The notes beneath the pieces were generated by a model that was given only the letters and a program-made list of their open reading frames with translations, searched no databases and was not told the DNA's origin. From Vigna angularis (lineage: Eukaryota > Streptophyta > Magnoliopsida > Fabales > Fabaceae), in assembly GCF_016808095.1 (NCBI RefSeq), contig NC_068974.1, positions 38,974,590 through 39,038,589 on the forward strand: a DNA stretch of 64,000 bases, read 5' to 3'. This document shows, piece by piece, positions 21,716 through 36,700 of this stretch. Made by a program: the position numbers and the translations under genes. Numbering within the stretch: the stretch's first letter is position 1; every line of letters starts with the position of its first letter.

Positions 21716-24700
21716 TTATATGAAATTCTCTGCTTGCAACAATCCAGGATAGACACACGATATCATCTGTTTCAGAGAGTTGCGAGATGCTTTTAGAAAA
21801 GCATGACCCTCCAGTGCTGCACAGGTCATCAAGAAATATTCAGCACATCAGAAGACAAATATTGAAAAAATGACAAGGGCAGTGGAATCAAGCGCAGGTG
21901 CTACAGATGAACGAAGAATAATTTTACCACTAAACAGAGATTTTGCTTCCTTTGAGAAATCCTCCACACGCCCCGATACAGGTCTTATGCGACAAATTTG
22001 TAGAACACAAAGTTCCAAGTGCAAGGCCATTTCAAGTATTTGCATCAGTAAGTTGCAAACATCCTGTATTTCTGGAGAGACCCTTTGTTTGTTGGCTTGA
22101 CAGAGTTCCGTAGTAATGGCAATAGCTTGATCCTGCACCCAAATGAAAGTGAAGCTCAGACAGACATCTAATTATTAGCTTCTATGATTCAGGCACCCCA
22201 CAAAGAAATAATCTTTGGCATAAAGCAAAGCCTTAAGCTCACCTGTCAATCAAACCATTGACAAAACTTTACATACTTCTAAATTTGTGCATACTATGAA
22301 GTTGTAAATATTATATACATGGGTTAAGTTCACGGTACCTGTAATCCATGCAAGATTTCTGGCATTGGCAGCTCAGGAAAACGAGCAAGATCAACAAACC
22401 CAACCTCCTCAGCCCTTTTAGCAGCACCCTCAGTTTGTAAACAGAGAAACTTTAAAAGAAGAAATGCTATTCTATATACCTGCAGGGCTACAGTATCAGA
22501 AAAGCATGTTTTCGGAATAAGATCAGTACTCTCAGTTGCTTGGCCATGGGTAGGAGTGGTTGAGAAAGAAGAGAACTTTGGTTTTGGCACACATCCAAGT
22601 GGGGAAAGAGCAAACCATCCATTTTTGCTATTGACAAAGGAAGGTTTTGAGGAAATTTCAAAATCCTCTTTCAGGGTAGGTGGACATAAAAGTGGGGCGT
22701 TCCTGCTTGACAATTCACCAAGGCGTTGAGATCCCCTGCTAATGAAGGCTAAAAGATGGATACACTTCTCTCTAAGCTGTCTATCCACATTTCGTATTGC
22801 CTTAATCCACGAATGCCAATGTTTTGCTAGCTCACACATGAGCATTAAAGTATGTTCTGTTTCTTTAAGAGTAGCTAAAGATATAAATGTCCTCTGTGCT
22901 CGAGGTCTTTTCTTGTCACGATCATCAGAAGGAAAGTCTGGGGCATTTAGAGAATAAATGATAAAATGAGCTTTCTCTGAAAAAAAGTAAGGTATCATGC
23001 TATCCACAATAGCAGTTCCAGAAGAATGGTCTCCCAAGGATTTAACCATAGCTGTAACCACAGCTAATCCAAGCCCCCAAATATCCTGGGGTATTACAAA
23101 CTTCTCGCACGAGCCCCCGAGATTCTCACTAGTGGTCGAGAAATCCTCACCAGATTCAGCAAATAACACTCTCACAGACGACAAAAAGCCGGAACAATAA
23201 AGCATATCAGCACCTCCTCTAACTCGTGCAAGGGTCAAAAAGAACTTCATTATTACTGGAATAGAAGTTGAACTTCTATCGTGGAGTTTAAGCATAACTA
23301 CTGGCAATTGGAGATGATTCTGCAGGACAGGTAACCAAGTCCTGGGTGTCAAGAAGCTTCTCAGTATTAAATCCATGACTGACAGGGATAGCATGCAATG
23401 ATCAGAAGTCGCAACACAGTTGCAAAGAATGGGTAGTAGACCCAGGGTTGCATTTGAAATCTTTGATAAGACCTCACCAGAATTGTCCTTGGTTACCACA
23501 CCTGAATGTGCATTAAGGGAGTTGGACTGTAATACTGAAAGCAGCAATGTGAGTAAAAGTTTCATAATCACATTAGCCTCAGAAGGTGCCGGCTTAAGTG
23601 AACCCAATAGTCTAAGACCCGAACTAGCACATTTCAAAACAAGTAGGGATACATCTAGCGAGAGGCTTTTCCTGACAGTTCTTGTCAACTGGAAGATTAG
23701 TTCTACTTCACATGCAAGAAAATTGAGAATATCCTCAGAGGCATCTAGAACAGATGATAATATCTCCACGTTAGAAAGGAAAGATTGGCATATATTATCC
23801 ATGAAAGTAAATATGAGTTCATCTGAGATCCTCCCTCCAGCTGTAGCCCTCCCTTGTGACTGCAAGATCATGTGAAAAAGGAAAATTGAACAGAGACAAG
23901 CCAAAAACCAAATGGCGGGATGAAGAAAGTTGCCTATAAATGATAACCATACAAAAAAAAAAAACGAAGTACATGAAAACTGGAACATCAATGTTTAAAT
24001 AGCCTTTCACGCTAAAATGTTTCCAATGGTCAGTCAAACTTTCCTTTCCCCCACCCTATGTAACTTAATATTGGGATAAACCCAGGAAAAATTGACATAA
24101 CCTTTCTCAAAATAATCAACAAAACTCCATCATAAACAAACCTTTTTAATGTACATCCTATCTTGATGCTTGCGGTCAAAACAATGATAATTATAAAGCA
24201 AAGAATCTTACTAATGACTTCTGTTCACCATGGTAAAACCAATTCAAGCATAGCATATTTTCCAATCATCCCTCAATACTTTAATTATAATAAATGAAGA
24301 AAAATTATTTCTTAAGTATTTTTTTTAGTTAAAACAGAAAACATGTCAACCTATGAGAACCATGCATGTACGCCAACTGCAGGGCTCAAACTCAACCATA
24401 AGGAATCAATAGCAGAATAGTTGGGCTAACACATGAATGTTTCAACATTTGTAACTTGCAACCCTAATCTTATCATTCAGACAGGGATATGCAATGAAAG
24501 GAAATCAGAAATTTAAATTCTCACATCATGGTTGACAGCCAAAACAGCTATCAGTCCTTTTAATGCAGAAAGCTTTGAACTTGAAAGCAACATGACTGAG
24601 TTTGCATCCTGCAGGAAACGCAACATGACTTCTGCAACCTCCTTGGATATTCTCCAATTGTTACAATCCCACACATCTAATCTCAAATCTTCTCGCAAGT

Positions 24701-27700
24701 GAGCAAGGTCAAACAAGTATACATTCTTCGTAAACATATTCTTTGTAAAAGCATCTTCATTGAACTGGTGTTGATAGGTTCCCAAAAAATTTGATTCGAC
24801 AAGATACTGAGATAATTCTTTGAATGGTCCAATACCAATTTTTCTCCCTTCAAGCTCTCCTTGCAAATGATAATAGAGGTCACTGAGTATCAATTTCTTT
24901 AGTTCCTTACCTTCACTACAAAATTAAGAAAACAACCGAATTTTGATTGATGTACATTACGTAAGAAAATAAACATTTGTTTGGGTAAGACAAAGTAAAT
25001 CCAATACATGAACTGTATGGTGGGGAGGAAAAGCATGACTTAGACTAAAAAATGTTGTTACCTTAATTCTCAGTCTCCCAATTATTTGTGATACAATACA
25101 ATGATAACGTAAGGTGTCTATTAGTGTTAGATTTCTGTTACCATTTATTTGTTTGGTGTTGGGCTGAGATTATTAGAAAAGTTAGAACACATTGCCTATA
25201 AATAAAACGTGGGGCTGAGAGGGATAGAATTGGGGCTTACAGGCATTGAGAAAATCCCATAGCCTTTCTAATAAAATACTAGGTTTCTATCATAGAGAAA
25301 TCAGAGTGTTCTAAATGTTAGTTGATTTTCCATGAAAAGGTCATGCATGGCTATATGGAAAGCAAAATGAATTATTTGTTATGGTTCCATCTTGGACACA
25401 AATAACATCTAATTGAAATAAAAGCCCAATAAGTTATGACATGTGAAGTAAAAAATAACACATGGATAAGTCTATATAACCTGTAACCACGTTGTGAATA
25501 CTGAGACAGCAATTCAGAAAAAGCAGGATGAATGCTCAACTGCAAACATAAGAACGTTTCTATACATAAGAAAATGTTGACAAAATCGTAAACTAAAAAC
25601 AAAGAGTTCAATGCGTAAATAGAAATTTAGACATTAAACTTTTTACTTTTTAATGTGTAACATATTCGTAATGATTTGCATGACATTAAAGATAAAGATA
25701 TGAATTTGAATACCGTTTACCACATTACAAAGTATACTAGAAGAAATGACTTTCTTACAAAAATAAAAAAGGATTAGACATCGAACCTTAGCCAGAATTT
25801 CATGAATCTTCTGAAGCAATAACACAGATAAACTTCCAGAGTCGCAAACTGCTAATTTCATCATCACATGAACAGAGAATAAACTGGTGGCCACCTGAAA
25901 ATTTACATGCGGAAGTAAATAAAAAAAGGGAAAGAGAAGTTCATAATATATCTATAATTGCATCGTATACAATTAAAAGAATACGTAATAAGTTTTATTT
26001 TTTTATTTACGTTATGCAAAACACCATATTAGACACCGAAGTAAAATCAGAAAAGAGTGAAAATCTATTGAATGTTATACATCAGCATGACACATGCAAG
26101 TAATTGAAAAATATATTACAAAATTAACCCAATAATAGAAAAGACTATCACACCCATTAATTCAACAAGGAAAAAAACATCAAGCTAACCTTTGCACCAT
26201 TATATATATCACTATTATTTCCATAAGAAGTGTATGACTTTATTAGTTTCTCTAAAATGGAATCATTGAACAATGAAGACCAGATTCCCTTAAGATCATG
26301 AAGATTCGTCGCTTTAGATTTCTCAGTTCTTGTGACATTTTGCTCCTTCTCCTTAGATTCTGCTGCATCCTTCACAGTTGACTCTGCATGAAACAACTTT
26401 CTCTGCAAGAATAGTTCATATGCCATGATTCCTAGTATCGAAGACTGGCAATGGAAAGCGTATGCCAGATTGAAAGCATCTTTTTCTTTCAGGCTTGTGG
26501 GCAAGGAAATTTCACTGCTAGCAATATTTGAGATTGCATTAGCTAAGTGTTCCCAGAACTTTCCATGCCTTCTTAAGGACTCCAAGAGATTGGCATACTG
26601 GGGAGCCCCTTGCCATAAGGCAATCATGAAGTTAAGTACACAAAGCAGTATGCGGGGATTGCTGGAGACAGAAAAATACAGTAAGTAACGTACTCATATT
26701 TCAATGAGCATTACAATTGACCAGCAAAAGCACAAGCAATAAGGACGGAAACTAAGCAAAAACAGATAAACAGCCACCCCTTCCCCACAAAAAAATACAC
26801 ATTAAACAGTTTGAACCTCTTGATCAGATCATCCGCCCTTTCAATATAGTGCACAAGTGCATCAATAAGACTTGGTTTTCTAAAAACTGCATGTATAGGA
26901 GAGGTTTCCTCCTTTTGCAGCTTTGCATCACCAATGCTCAAGTGGTCTTTCGTGTTCTCCTCTGGAGCAAAGATAGCAACAATGAAAGAAGGCTGCAAAA
27001 GGAAAATTCATATAAGACAAAGGCGATTGAACACAACTTAATATAGTGAAAAATTTACCTTGAGAACCCTTCCCCCATAAAATAAAATAAAAAACAGTTC
27101 TGAAATAATAATTTAAATCAGCATTAACATTACTCAAGGCTTTTCAAGATCTGAAAACACCACATTTGGGGTCAACATTTTTCTTTCATGAAAGCATTTT
27201 GAAAATTTGGCAGAGTTTTGAGTACGAAAGTGACTGGCAGATAAACAAACAAAAATAAAATGAAATTATAATATTAGTAATAAAAAATTAATAAACTTTT
27301 AATATGAGAACTCAAATAGTGTATGCATTTCTCCATTAAAATATAGAAGCAAAACTCGTGAATCCATTTAGAATTTTTTTTAAAAAATCTTACCGTTGAG
27401 ATTATGATAAATTGTAATGAATTCTATGCTATAAGCTGACGTGTTAGAATATTTGATTGGTTTTATTATAATTATTTATTTTTGTTAGTTGCACATATTT
27501 AGGGTAGCTAGACAATATCTTGTAGATCTTCTTTCCCTAATTTTGGGAATCCTCCTGTACAATATTTTTTATATATGATAGAACAGGGAGACTCTCAGGG
27601 AACCAAGTTTCACACTCAAATCACACGCTTCTCTATCTGTTTTAAGTCTGATTCAAGATTGCCATAAATAAAAAAACAAATTAGACTAAGAGCAAGTAAC

Positions 27701-30700
27701 CTTGTAATTTCTCCACAAAATGTGAAATGCAATTATTTAATCTACTATACAAATTCAAACCTGGTAATGTGCAGCAGAAGTAAACAGATTAACAGTGGCA
27801 ACAAATAGATCTTCATTTGACACTGATTGCTCAAGAAGTATGTAGCTCAGAGATTGCCTCAAATCCATGATCTAAAACCAATTACAAAAATTACTTAAGC
27901 TTAAGAGCTAAAGGAAAAATAAATATGAAGAAACCAAACATATTACCCCAAACCTCATTATCAGGAACGAAGCATGTGATTCCATATGAAAATGGTTGAA
28001 TACAATCTGCTATGGCAAATAACATTGAAATAAACCTAACAGCTTCATATTGGATGGCCTACACAGACAACAAGATATCAACTGTCAAGCAAAACAATAG
28101 AAATCAGGTATAAAGAAGTATATATCCACTGAAAGGATTGTAAAATAAGTAACAAATAATCTATCCACAGAGATACATAGAACCCGCTGTATTGTGGTAT
28201 CAAATGCACAATGAAGTGCATCCTATTGTCAGCAAGCAAGCCTAAAAAGTTTACGCAATAAAACACAGAAAAGAGAAATAATAAATGGAAACCACAAGTG
28301 TAAGTCCATAACTTAAAAAAAGGACAATCAAGCAAATGGACCAATATCAGTTCTTTATTCCGCTAATACTAACAGAACATGTGACTAATTAAGTATATAA
28401 AGAGCTCAAAGATCTCTAATGGAAGAAAGGGGAATACAGACAGATGCTCATTATTGTTCAATAACAATTCTCACATAATAATGTTCAGAAAAATGTTATG
28501 GCACGCCAATTTGAGGAAGGAGAATGTTCATACCGGATCTTGAAAGTATGAAATCAGGGACAAGACAGAAGTGACAACAGGGACCGGTTTGGTCGTGCAA
28601 GAGAAAACTGCTTGGAGAAAAGCTGGAAAGTTCAATGAAGTATCCTGCACAACACACTTATTTTCAGTATTTCCATGATGAAAAGATCACAGATATAGAC
28701 AGTAACTATGTTTATAGTGAAAAAACAACATTTATAAACTTCTATGTATAACAAGAATATCTCATTCCATCAATATGAATGTCAGTAATCCATGCAACTA
28801 AAAAAAGCCAAGCATATTACAATATTTTGTGCACCTTGGAAAGTTTGGTCAACATGACTGAAAGAATGTCTAAAACAGAACTTATAGCAAGCTGTAATCC
28901 TTCAATTTCCATTGGATCAAAGACGCGGCTTACATGCAATTTCTGTTGAAAAATAAATGCTCTTCTTGATTAGACGTAAGAATAAGTAAAATAAGCAAAC
29001 AAATGAATGGAATAATAAACCCAAGAAGTTTTAACATACGTCACCTCCAAAGAATGTGAAGTTGTGCAAACAATTTGGAATAATGTGTTATGGATGGAAG
29101 AATCAGAGAATAACACATTGCGTATGATCTCACCCATTTTTCCATAATTAGGCGTTGATGAAATGCATTTTTTCATCAATTCAAGCACCTGCATAGTACC
29201 CCAAAGTTTGAAATTAATAACAATGGTTGAGATTTATGCTTTCAATCTTGCATAGTATGCCATTAAATTGTTAAGATTTAATGATTCAACTGGAGTAGAA
29301 CTATTATTAATAAAATTATTCTTATAATTGAAAATAAAAAAAATTAAAAAAAAAATATAATATCATAATTTTGTGATTCTAAAAACTAAAATAAAACATA
29401 AATCTCTAAACATTTAAATTAAAATTTCAGTAATATACATAAATTTTTAGTAATATTGTTAGCCAACTGCAAGAATCTCGAGATGCAGCTGGGATAGCAA
29501 TTCATCCAATATAGAAAATATTTACATGCTTTAATGTTAAAAATAAGTATCCATCTGATTTGTACCAATTTCCTTCGAAATTATTTTAAATTGGAATATA
29601 AATTGTACATTTGGGGACACTCTTAGTTTCTAACTATCATGTTTCCTGCATTTGTCTTTATTTTCTTGCTCATGCCCAATTATTTCAGTGATTACCAGTC
29701 ACTACAAAGAATCTTAGAAGTGTTCCAGTAAAGATTAATCAAAATCAAGTAGAGAATTGGGTTACTTCGAACAGAAGTAGGTCATACCTTAAGTGTTATT
29801 TTCCATCTAATATGCTTCGTCTTGTATTTCCAATATTCGTGATTGACTAGAATATACTGCAAAGAGAAAATTATCAATGCCAGCAGATCATCATGCTCTA
29901 CTCCTGTTTCTACAAGCTGTATGGTGAAGTCCAGCACTGCAAGATTCAGACCACAAATAAGACTAGAGAGAATGGAATATACCATAAAAGTTGAGAAAAT
30001 CATGCAAAACCATCAGCTCAGTTGAATTAAACATTTATTGCAAGTTTAAACTATGATTGTTAAATATATTATTTTTATTTTTTATCTTTAGTTAGTTTGT
30101 TATTATTTCTTATTTGTATTTTGGACTTTGTCGATATTTCTTCTATTATAAATATACATCAACATATTTTCATGAAGTGCAACTGCACTAGAGTGGACTT
30201 TAGTCTCTTTACCTTTTCAAGCGACCACTGTAGTAAATTTGCAATATATATTACAGTCAAAGAAAAAGGCATCGAATCTTATCAGAAATGACTATTGTAG
30301 CACTAACACTTGCAAAATCAAATAAGTAACCCAAATAAAGTACCCCTAGTGTTGACGAGGCAGACTGTGTATCAAAAAACAGGGAGAAGAAAGAAGAAAA
30401 AAATATAACAGCAAATTCAACCTGTAATATAAATAAGAGTATTCACTCAGGAAAGTGAGGTGCTTGGTTTTTCTTCAATAAAATTAGATATGCAAAGAAA
30501 TCACCACACACAATGCAATCCCATCTAGGATGCCACCCAAATCTATGACAATCCTCTGAAGCACATCATATCATATAACCATAAGCACATCATATCATAT
30601 AACCATTAAAAATAAAGAAAATACAAGAAAAAAGTGGGGAGACCAGACCTATAACTATGCAATTGGAACCTATCCTTAAAGAAGTAAGGTTTAACAAAGT

Positions 30701-33700
30701 CTGGAAGACTCTCCCGCCAATAATCTCCCCATATACAAACCCCTTAATTAATCAATCTGTCTGTACTTTCATTTTCTTACCTAAATATACAATAAATGAC
30801 TACATCTGTTGAGAATACGATTAGATTAGGTTGAATGTAAATACTAATATAAGATTTTATTTTATTTTGTCAAATTGATTATCCCGTTCACAGGATTATA
30901 AATGGATCAGTGTGTGCATGCCCATAATACACACTATTCCTGTAATTTTATAACAACCTTGCTTTCAAAAGTTTGGACAGCGAGAGAAGAGTCACAATCT
31001 ATCCAATGTTATTCCAATCCTATTTTCATAGATATCTCCAAAGCCAGATCACTCCCATTGCCTCTGCATAGAATGCTTTCTGAATGCCAAGATTTACAGC
31101 CAAATATGAAAACAGCACTTTGTCTGTAAAGATACCACATGTGACTGGTCCCCGGGCTCCTTTAGCTGATCCATTTATTGCATTCAAGTTACTCTTTTAC
31201 TCCAACCATATGTTCTCGCTAAAACAAATTGATAGGTTACAGTCACATTCTCTCCAGAAAGTATTTTTCCTTTAATCCAACTTTTGGTTGGCTGAAAAAG
31301 ATCCAAGGAGTCGTTACCCTGCTTCCCAATCCCGATTAGTCTCTGTTTTCAGAATAACATAATTCCTTTATGCAAATACAAATTTCCTTCCATACAACTT
31401 AATATTTTGACTTGTGTTTCCTTAAGAAATCAACTTACAATTACGAAATATGTATATCTTGAATAGATTTACAAAATACAATATATAATAAGTAGGGAAA
31501 TCATCACCTTATAAGTCAATTTTGTAGGATTGAATTAGGTCTAAACTACTTTGTAGGATGATATTAGAATCTATCCTAGATCCATTGAAGATCATCATGT
31601 TATCCTTGTACCAAGTCCAATAGAGTTGGACATGAGGAGATGTATAGGAAAAACCTTAGTCCCACATCAACAAGAGATAAAGTCAAAATACAATATAGAA
31701 GTGGGGACAATCCTCATCTTACAAATGTTTTGTACAGTTGGGTTATAAACCTAAAAGACTTTGTAAGACTTGATTCTTCCTTACCCATGATTGTAAGGAT
31801 ACATGCAAGAAATTCTTATTTCCTAATTTGGTTGCCTCCTCCTAGTGCATTGGAATATGTAGTGATGTAACGTAAAAAGGGGTATTAAGATACTGCAGCT
31901 TTTTTGCCATATATTACTATTGTGCAGCTCTTTTGTAAATGAAAAAAATATATAATAATTAATGTTGAGACAGGTGGCTTTTCTCTTTTAGTCTTCCTTC
32001 AATGTTTGAATGAATTTCTCAATTAAGGTAGACAATACTTGGTTGGCTTAGTGACAAAGTTGGTATGATAAAAAATTCATTTGGTTTGATTAAAACAATT
32101 GAATACACACTATAATTTTTTTTCAGCAACTATAATCAAAACCATGTTTTTATTATAATTATAATTAAATATTCAATATTTAATGTATAATTTTTCATAC
32201 TAAATTTGATGAGGTTAATTTTGATGTACCAACAACTAAAATTATGTAACACTCTTGATATGAATTCCAAAGTAATATCACAAAAGTCCACAGCATTACA
32301 AAGATGACAATTCGTGATTAGCTGACAGTGTAAACATCCTGACTTTGTTAGTACATGCCAAATTTCCAACTAAATTGATTTAATACATACACAATTTTAA
32401 TAAAATGAATCAGAGTTTAAATTATAAGATAGATAAAATCTTACATTATATTTTTTTAATCAAAGTATAGAATGCTATGGCATCACTATACAAGTTGCAA
32501 ACTTAACTAGGTTAGTTCTACAACTTGTACATATGCTTCATTTTTAGAAATATTATAAAAGAGAAAAGAAATACAAAAGTTGGGGGTCAAACAAAAACCC
32601 ACCAAGAATGTTTAATTCCTAAAATAATAATATACACAAATTTTATTTATAACAACATTCCTGCACAAAGCACGGACTACTAAAAAGCATTTGGAAAACA
32701 TAACGCCTATTATCCACTATACAAAGTTTCACGGCAAGCTATATGCACAAGAAATTCAGAGAAAAACAATTAGAAACAGACAAATATCATCACAACGATA
32801 AAATGGATAAGAAATCAATGTTAGTCATACCTGATATTGCCAAGGGGCAGTCATTACTGTTCTGCTCACAGTCAATTGAAAGCATCCTAGCAAGTTTAGA
32901 AGAAAGCAACCATGACCCGCTGTAAAGAAAAGACACGGGAACTGGCAGATGTAACTTCTCACTTTAAAATTGATAAAAAAAAGAAAAAAAAAACACTTTG
33001 ACACTACACACAACCAGAAAAATATATATGAAAACGTCGAGCCATACAATAAAAGACAAAAAAAGGGAAAATTAGTATATGCACGTTATTTTAATAATAG
33101 GGCTTTACCTTGATAAGCCATTACTTCCTACATTCAACACAGGTGTCTGCAAAGTCATATCAAACAGGTTTGCATTTAGAGTAGCCGCTGCAACGTTAGA
33201 TGGAGAACTGGATTGGAAAGGAAAAGAGATAGTTAGCCTTTTCTTAATTACACTATGAATTCAAAAAACAAACATCTAATAACAAATTAAATCATCAAGA
33301 GCATACAGATCAAATATTTTATTAGCACAAATTGATCTACATGTAGAAAAAAATAAATTAAATTACCAAATCAACATAATGGATAAAATCTTGATACCCA
33401 TTGACATAAGTGCAGCACCACCTGAATTCAGAGGCAGTTTTTTAATTAAATTGCAAATTATCTCAACCACCCTGTAAAGATAAGAAAAATATCATTTTAA
33501 AAACGAGATAAACAGAATATATTAAAAAATTAAACAAGGAAAATACATGCACATAAAGACAACCATTCAAATTGAATAATTTACCAGACCCTCTTTTCAA
33601 CCTGCTCATTCATCAAGCCAACAGCATCAAATTGCAAAGAGTTGCTGATGTCCATCACAGCAAAGCAAATACCCTGCATGCAGTAGGAGAATCATTGACC

Positions 33701-36700
33701 AGATTTCTTATGTACTCAGGTCGACAGAGGGTACTTCCATAACTATTAACTGGATTTGCAACAATTATCATGCAGTGGCTGTGTTTTTACAAAGAACCAA
33801 ATTGAAAAAAATGGTCAATTAAACTTCGTAAACTTACAGTATTAAAGGACACCAATCTACTAAGCAGGTCAAGTGTAACAGCAACTTCATCCTTGTTATC
33901 CAAATACATTTCTTGGGCCAAATGTAAGAGTAATACGAATATTCCAGATGATGTATACTACAAAGAAGAGGATTTTGTCAGTGTGAATTCAGAAATAGAG
34001 AAAATACTGATAAGATAAATACCCCACTCCAAGTAATAACATAACCTCCAAATTACAACAAAAATTATTACGAGTGTAAAGCACAAGCAACATTTAAAAT
34101 TCCCAACTAAACAACAATTGAAGATGCCTATAAAAGGAAAAAGAAACAACAATTAAAGACCGGAAACTGGAATATCATCATTCATTTGATTATCACTGTT
34201 GAAATTTGATATTTTAGATATTGAGGGAGGAAAAGAGAAAAGAAAAACGAAACACTAATTTAATAATGCATTGTTATATTTGGTATATTCATAAAACCTA
34301 TAGTACTAACCCTTTCTTTATATTTGAGATGTAAGGGTTCTTCCCCACTTAAATACTCTGTAGGTTGTATCTCTTGTAAACTTGAGAATAGAATTTTTGA
34401 AAATACACCCCTTCATGTTCAACATTATATGGTTTGGGGCATGGAGAATAATACGGTGAGTGACCTTCTTTTTTAAATATAAAATGGCTCAAATACCACC
34501 TTAGGAATTTGGTTTTAAGTCTAACTCTATCTTACAAAACAAACTTGTAAGGTGAGAATTCTCCCCCACTTATATACTCTTTTCAAGTTCTATCTTTAGT
34601 CAATGTAGGACTTGAGTTTTTTCCAATACCCTATTTACAGTAATCGATAATCCTAGCTAATTATGGAAAATGTTGATAAGACAAAGAATGTGGTAACTAA
34701 TCCTAAGGTATAAAGAGCAAATAAGGAAACTAATATTAAAGCATAATTTAAAATATCTGATGATGTATTTTTCACATATTCTATCAATCACTAAAGAATA
34801 ATATTTTAGATTGCAAATCAATTACCAAAGAATTTAAAGAGAATTTCTATTAGGAACTTTTGGAATGAGTCTCATTTCATACATAGTCCAATGCAAAGAG
34901 GAGACAGAAAAGAAATAATACAACAAGCAATAAAATTTTAAAAATAATAATTCAACTATTTCAACACCACCAAAAAAAGTGAAGAAAATTAATGATTATA
35001 GATCAGGGTACAAGAAGCACTGAGAAATGTAAGCATAGCAAGTTAGTAATAGTATTAGCATAATTCACCTCCCATCGAACAAGGGCAGTATTCTCTCCAA
35101 CAACTCTCAAGACACGACCACGAGTTCCAGCCGGAATAAAGAGACCTTGAACCCCAGGAACTTGCACTACCTGTTGTGCTTCAACTATCTGTGAATCACC
35201 ATTAATCTCAAACAAAGATGATATACCAAGAGACCTATTTAGAAAGTTATACCTGTAGAAAACATGCATCAATAAGAAAGGCTACCAGGGATTGAAGTAA
35301 CAAAAGTGTATATTTGACTTGAAGGACCAATTGTACTGTAATTCCATTCCAATATGAGATAAAAAAATAACAAGCATTGTTAATTTACTTACACACACTC
35401 CGCTGGCCAAGTTCCTTCACCAAGGGATGACAGGAGTTGAACAAGTTCAACAGTCCTGAAAGGAAACTCACTCTCTAGGTTGCAAAGAAGAGACCGAATT
35501 GGACCATCAATAAAACTTTCCTTGTCCCAAAACTGAATACATAATGATTCCTGAAAGTTAAGGAACACGGTCCTTAAATTAATATATCATCACTGGCTGA
35601 TATAATGATGATAATTAAGCAATGAATATAATGAAAGAGAACAATTATACATCCAAACCTCTCCACGATAAATCTTGCATAGAATATCCAGTATTAGAGT
35701 GGGGTTACCGTCATCAGGCTGTACATTTGTTGAAGCAGATCAAATGAGAAAGACATAAAAATCTCATAAAAACTAACTGCAGATTTTACAACCATACCTG
35801 AAGGTTGATTTCATAAGATGCAATGAATGCAGAAATGAATGTCCTCAAAACACTGCGATATCCACACATAGGGCCCTGAATGGAGGAAATTATTTATGAT
35901 ATAATTTATACAAAACAGCATACAGAATTAAGTCTATATACGCTATACCACCAATATCATGCATAGTTTTCTTTCTGTGAACACAACTTAGTTAGGAGAA
36001 AGCTTAATGATTCTTGATAGAAAAGAAAGGAATAAGTGAAGGTTTAAAAAATATCAATCGACTACAACAAGTTATGCTGCTCAAGTCCAAATAACTCACA
36101 TCATAATCTTTCAAAATGTCACATTCCAGAATTTCAAGACAATATCGCAGCGATCCAGCTTCAAAGGCTTGACGGACATAACTAATGTGATCAATCTCCT
36201 GGATGCAGAAAAATTAAAAAGGGTCAACCTTGCAATACAAACCCACGATAAGTAGTAAACAAAAAAAATCACATGAAATTTAATCACATACCATTAGGTC
36301 ATTGTTTTCATCTTTTTCCAGAAGTGTCAAAAGCAGATAGAGAAATACTGCCCAAGCTAGAACTAGAGGACCCGCTTCATTCATTTCAAAAGCATTGAAA
36401 GTAGAAACTAGTGCATCCATCTCTTGGACATCGGTCATGGAAAAAGTAGACTTGCCTTTCCTGGGAAATTCAAATTCAGAATAGATTTTACATCATTCAA
36501 CAAAACATTAACTTAAAAAATCAATTGTAAAATACAGAGTCAATTAAATTCATGTCATGCTATATAGTTAACAAACTAAGGATACCACACAAGGAATGAA
36601 GAATTTGACAGAATACCCATAGCTCAAGACAAAGAGTATCACTAGATAAAACGAAGTAAATGGAAATGTTCCATATCCAAAGCTTACAAATAAAATATCA

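Noticed and set aside
25126..25330. possible solo LTR (TGTTAGATTTCTG..., TATAAATAAAACG) in a NUP205 intron
   Set aside because: It has a start like a copia LTR and a TATA-like motif, but no matching second copy, CA end or target duplication was found.
27450..27640. possible second solo LTR (TGTTAGAATATTTGATTGG...) in a NUP205 intron
   Set aside because: Same reasons: only the style of the sequence suggests an LTR and the boundaries cannot be supported.
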